Positions 62,785 to 64,000 of a DNA stretch of 64,000 nt are shown one piece after another (within the stretch, counting starts at the first letter, position 1; each line of letters begins with the position of its first letter). Both the position numbers and the translations under genes were made by a program. The stretch spans positions 9,607,000 to 9,670,999 of the forward strand of contig NC_051445.1 in assembly GCF_001649575.2 (NCBI RefSeq). The letters run 5' to 3'. The notes under the pieces were generated by a model. That model worked only from the letters and a program-made list of their open reading frames with translations. It ran no database searches and was not told the DNA's origin. This DNA is from Kryptolebias marmoratus (lineage: Eukaryota; Chordata; Actinopteri; Cyprinodontiformes; Rivulidae).

Positions 62785-64000
62785 TTTTTCTTCCTTATAA
62801 CATCCATTTTATGACACAAGCCATTGCAGGAACTGAACCGGATCCCAGTTGTTTACCGACTCGGCTGTGTTACACCGGGAGAGCTACCAAAAACCTGCGA
62901 AGAAGCACAAGCAAGAAAAAAAGAAGGCATCACTCAGACTGCAGAGAAATCCTCCTGAGAATTAAATGTTTTGCAAAATAAAAAATAAAATAAAATAATA
63001 ATAATAATAAAAAAAAAAACCAGAAACACATCATGAAAGAGTTCAGCGCTGATCCGTGTCATTTGCTATCTGCGCCGAGAGCAGAGTTCAGGAATTTGTG
63101 ATATTTTGAAAAACATCTGAGTGTACGACTGCAAAAGCAGAGCAGCAGCATTTAAATTCCCCGCATGCTCCACACTGTATCGGTACAACTGCTCTTCACC
63201 CTCGCTCAAAACAGCCCCCCTCTCTCCCCCCTCTGCTTTTACCTCGGCAGCAACTGGCCCATGGTTGGTTTACCCACTCTTATTGTCAGAATGCACCAAC
63301 GTGAGTGAATGCTGAAACGCAGATAAGGTTTACATTTTTGGAAAAAAAAACATTTGCAGAAGACAGAATAACTCCAGCAAACATCTTGGGGAGAGGGCGG
63401 GAGGGAAAGGGGCCACACAAACCCCTCCTTTCTGCTTCCACCTTCCCAACAACAACCCACAGACATTTGTGGTTAACCCACATGACCTGGTTATGGCCAG
63501 AAGAATCACATGTTTATTTATTCAGCAAGTCATTAGGGAAGTGAAGAGCGTCAAGATTTTTTATCCATGCGGTCGCGCCCGGCGATGAACAGTAGGTACT
63601 CACAAGGCTTGTCTAATCCATTCACCCACTCATTCATTCGTTCGTTCATGTGTCGCTAAGAAAAAAGAGGCTCATGTATATTGAATGAGGTTAAAAATAG
63701 TGCATACTGTTGGGTGAAAAAAAGGAATAAAGAATAAATGAATACTATGTAGAGAAATATGCTTACATTTAAAAAACAATCCAGCTAGCTAGCTTTCCTA
63801 TCAGTGGTTATAAATTAATGTGTTCATGTTGCTGTAAAAGATTCAGGATTAACGGATAAAGCCCTAAAATCACAATCGCTCAACACTTCTCAACTTAAAG
63901 GTCTAGAATTTCTTGAAAGAATGTGCCGCCTTCCATACCAGAGTTTTAAACTAAGACCATCTTATGTTGACAAATGGCTGAGTTGTCAAACCTTAAAAAT
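62785..64000. other. Upstream side of atn1 (5' UTR introns or promoter-distal sequence)
   Basis: No coding gene is supported. A minus-strand acceptor (TTTTTTCTTAG before 63655) followed about 50 bp later by a GTGAGT donor could mark a noncoding atn1 5' exon. There is no CpG island, so the atn1 promoter probably lies beyond position 64000. A family-A repeat begins at about 63925 and runs off the window. Confidence 0.35.
63925..64000 (-). repeat. Family-A dispersed repeat, cut by window end
   Basis: gccgccttccataccagagttttaaactaagaccatcttatgttgacaaatgg matches the first block of the 61800 copy. The rest lies outside the window. Confidence 0.6.

Noticed and set aside
63560..63650. Short minus-strand frame MNEWVNGLDKPCEYLLFIAG as a coding exon
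   Set aside because: It ends after about 34 codons, matches no family I know, and the atn1 N-terminus is already complete with the 62758-62784 exon.

Overview
This is a nuclear genomic window from a teleost fish. The genes have many exons with GT-AG introns, the intergenic DNA is AT-rich, and relics of Tc1/mariner elements, RTE-like and other non-LTR retrotransposons and microsatellites are frequent. The proteins match vertebrate families. A percomorph is likely, but that is an impression from repeat content only. There are no operons, CRISPR arrays or other prokaryotic features.

Layout: five protein-coding genes are supported. (1) 178-13257, minus: the 5' part of clstn3 (calsyntenin-3), from signal peptide through two cadherin repeats into the LamG-like domain; the 3' half lies left of the window. 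(2) 16323-34945, minus: complete lpcat3 (ER membrane lysophospholipid acyltransferase), 12 coding exons, 464 aa. (3) 38116-40661, plus: complete tpi1 (triosephosphate isomerase), 7 exons, 247 aa, active-site residues intact. (4) 44110-45063, plus: a two-exon gene for a 286-aa protein with three C2H2 zinc fingers. (5) 52393-62784, minus: complete coding region of atn1 (atrophin-1), 9 coding exons, 1719 aa, including an isolated 9-codon first coding exon. I fixed the exon borders by hand from splice dinucleotides and reading frame. The frame stays open and the totals divide by three in all four complete genes.

The set clstn3, lpcat3, tpi1, atn1 matches human 12p13.31, so the block is an old conserved synteny group with a fish zinc-finger gene between tpi1 and atn1. 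The proteins do not form one pathway: synaptic adhesion, phospholipid remodelling, glycolysis and transcriptional repression. clstn3 and lpcat3 are head to tail on the minus strand. lpcat3 and tpi1 diverge from CpG-rich promoters about 3.2 kb apart. The zinc-finger gene and atn1 converge across about 7 kb of mostly unannotated DNA.

Repeats: intron 1 of lpcat3 has collected a decayed LINE 3' end and an internally deleted RTE-like element. A younger copy of the same LINE family sits at 42501-43775 between 12-bp target-site duplications and contains a 945-base assembly gap. At least eight copies of one unnamed dispersed repeat, on both strands and sometimes as tandem dimers, are scattered through introns and spacers. 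The most unusual unexplained structures are a 27-bp, one-mismatch inverted repeat just upstream of tpi1, a duplicated twin-CCAAT module at 36365-36780, and two same-orientation CTCF-like motifs flanking the zinc-finger gene. I found no convincing new multi-gene system.
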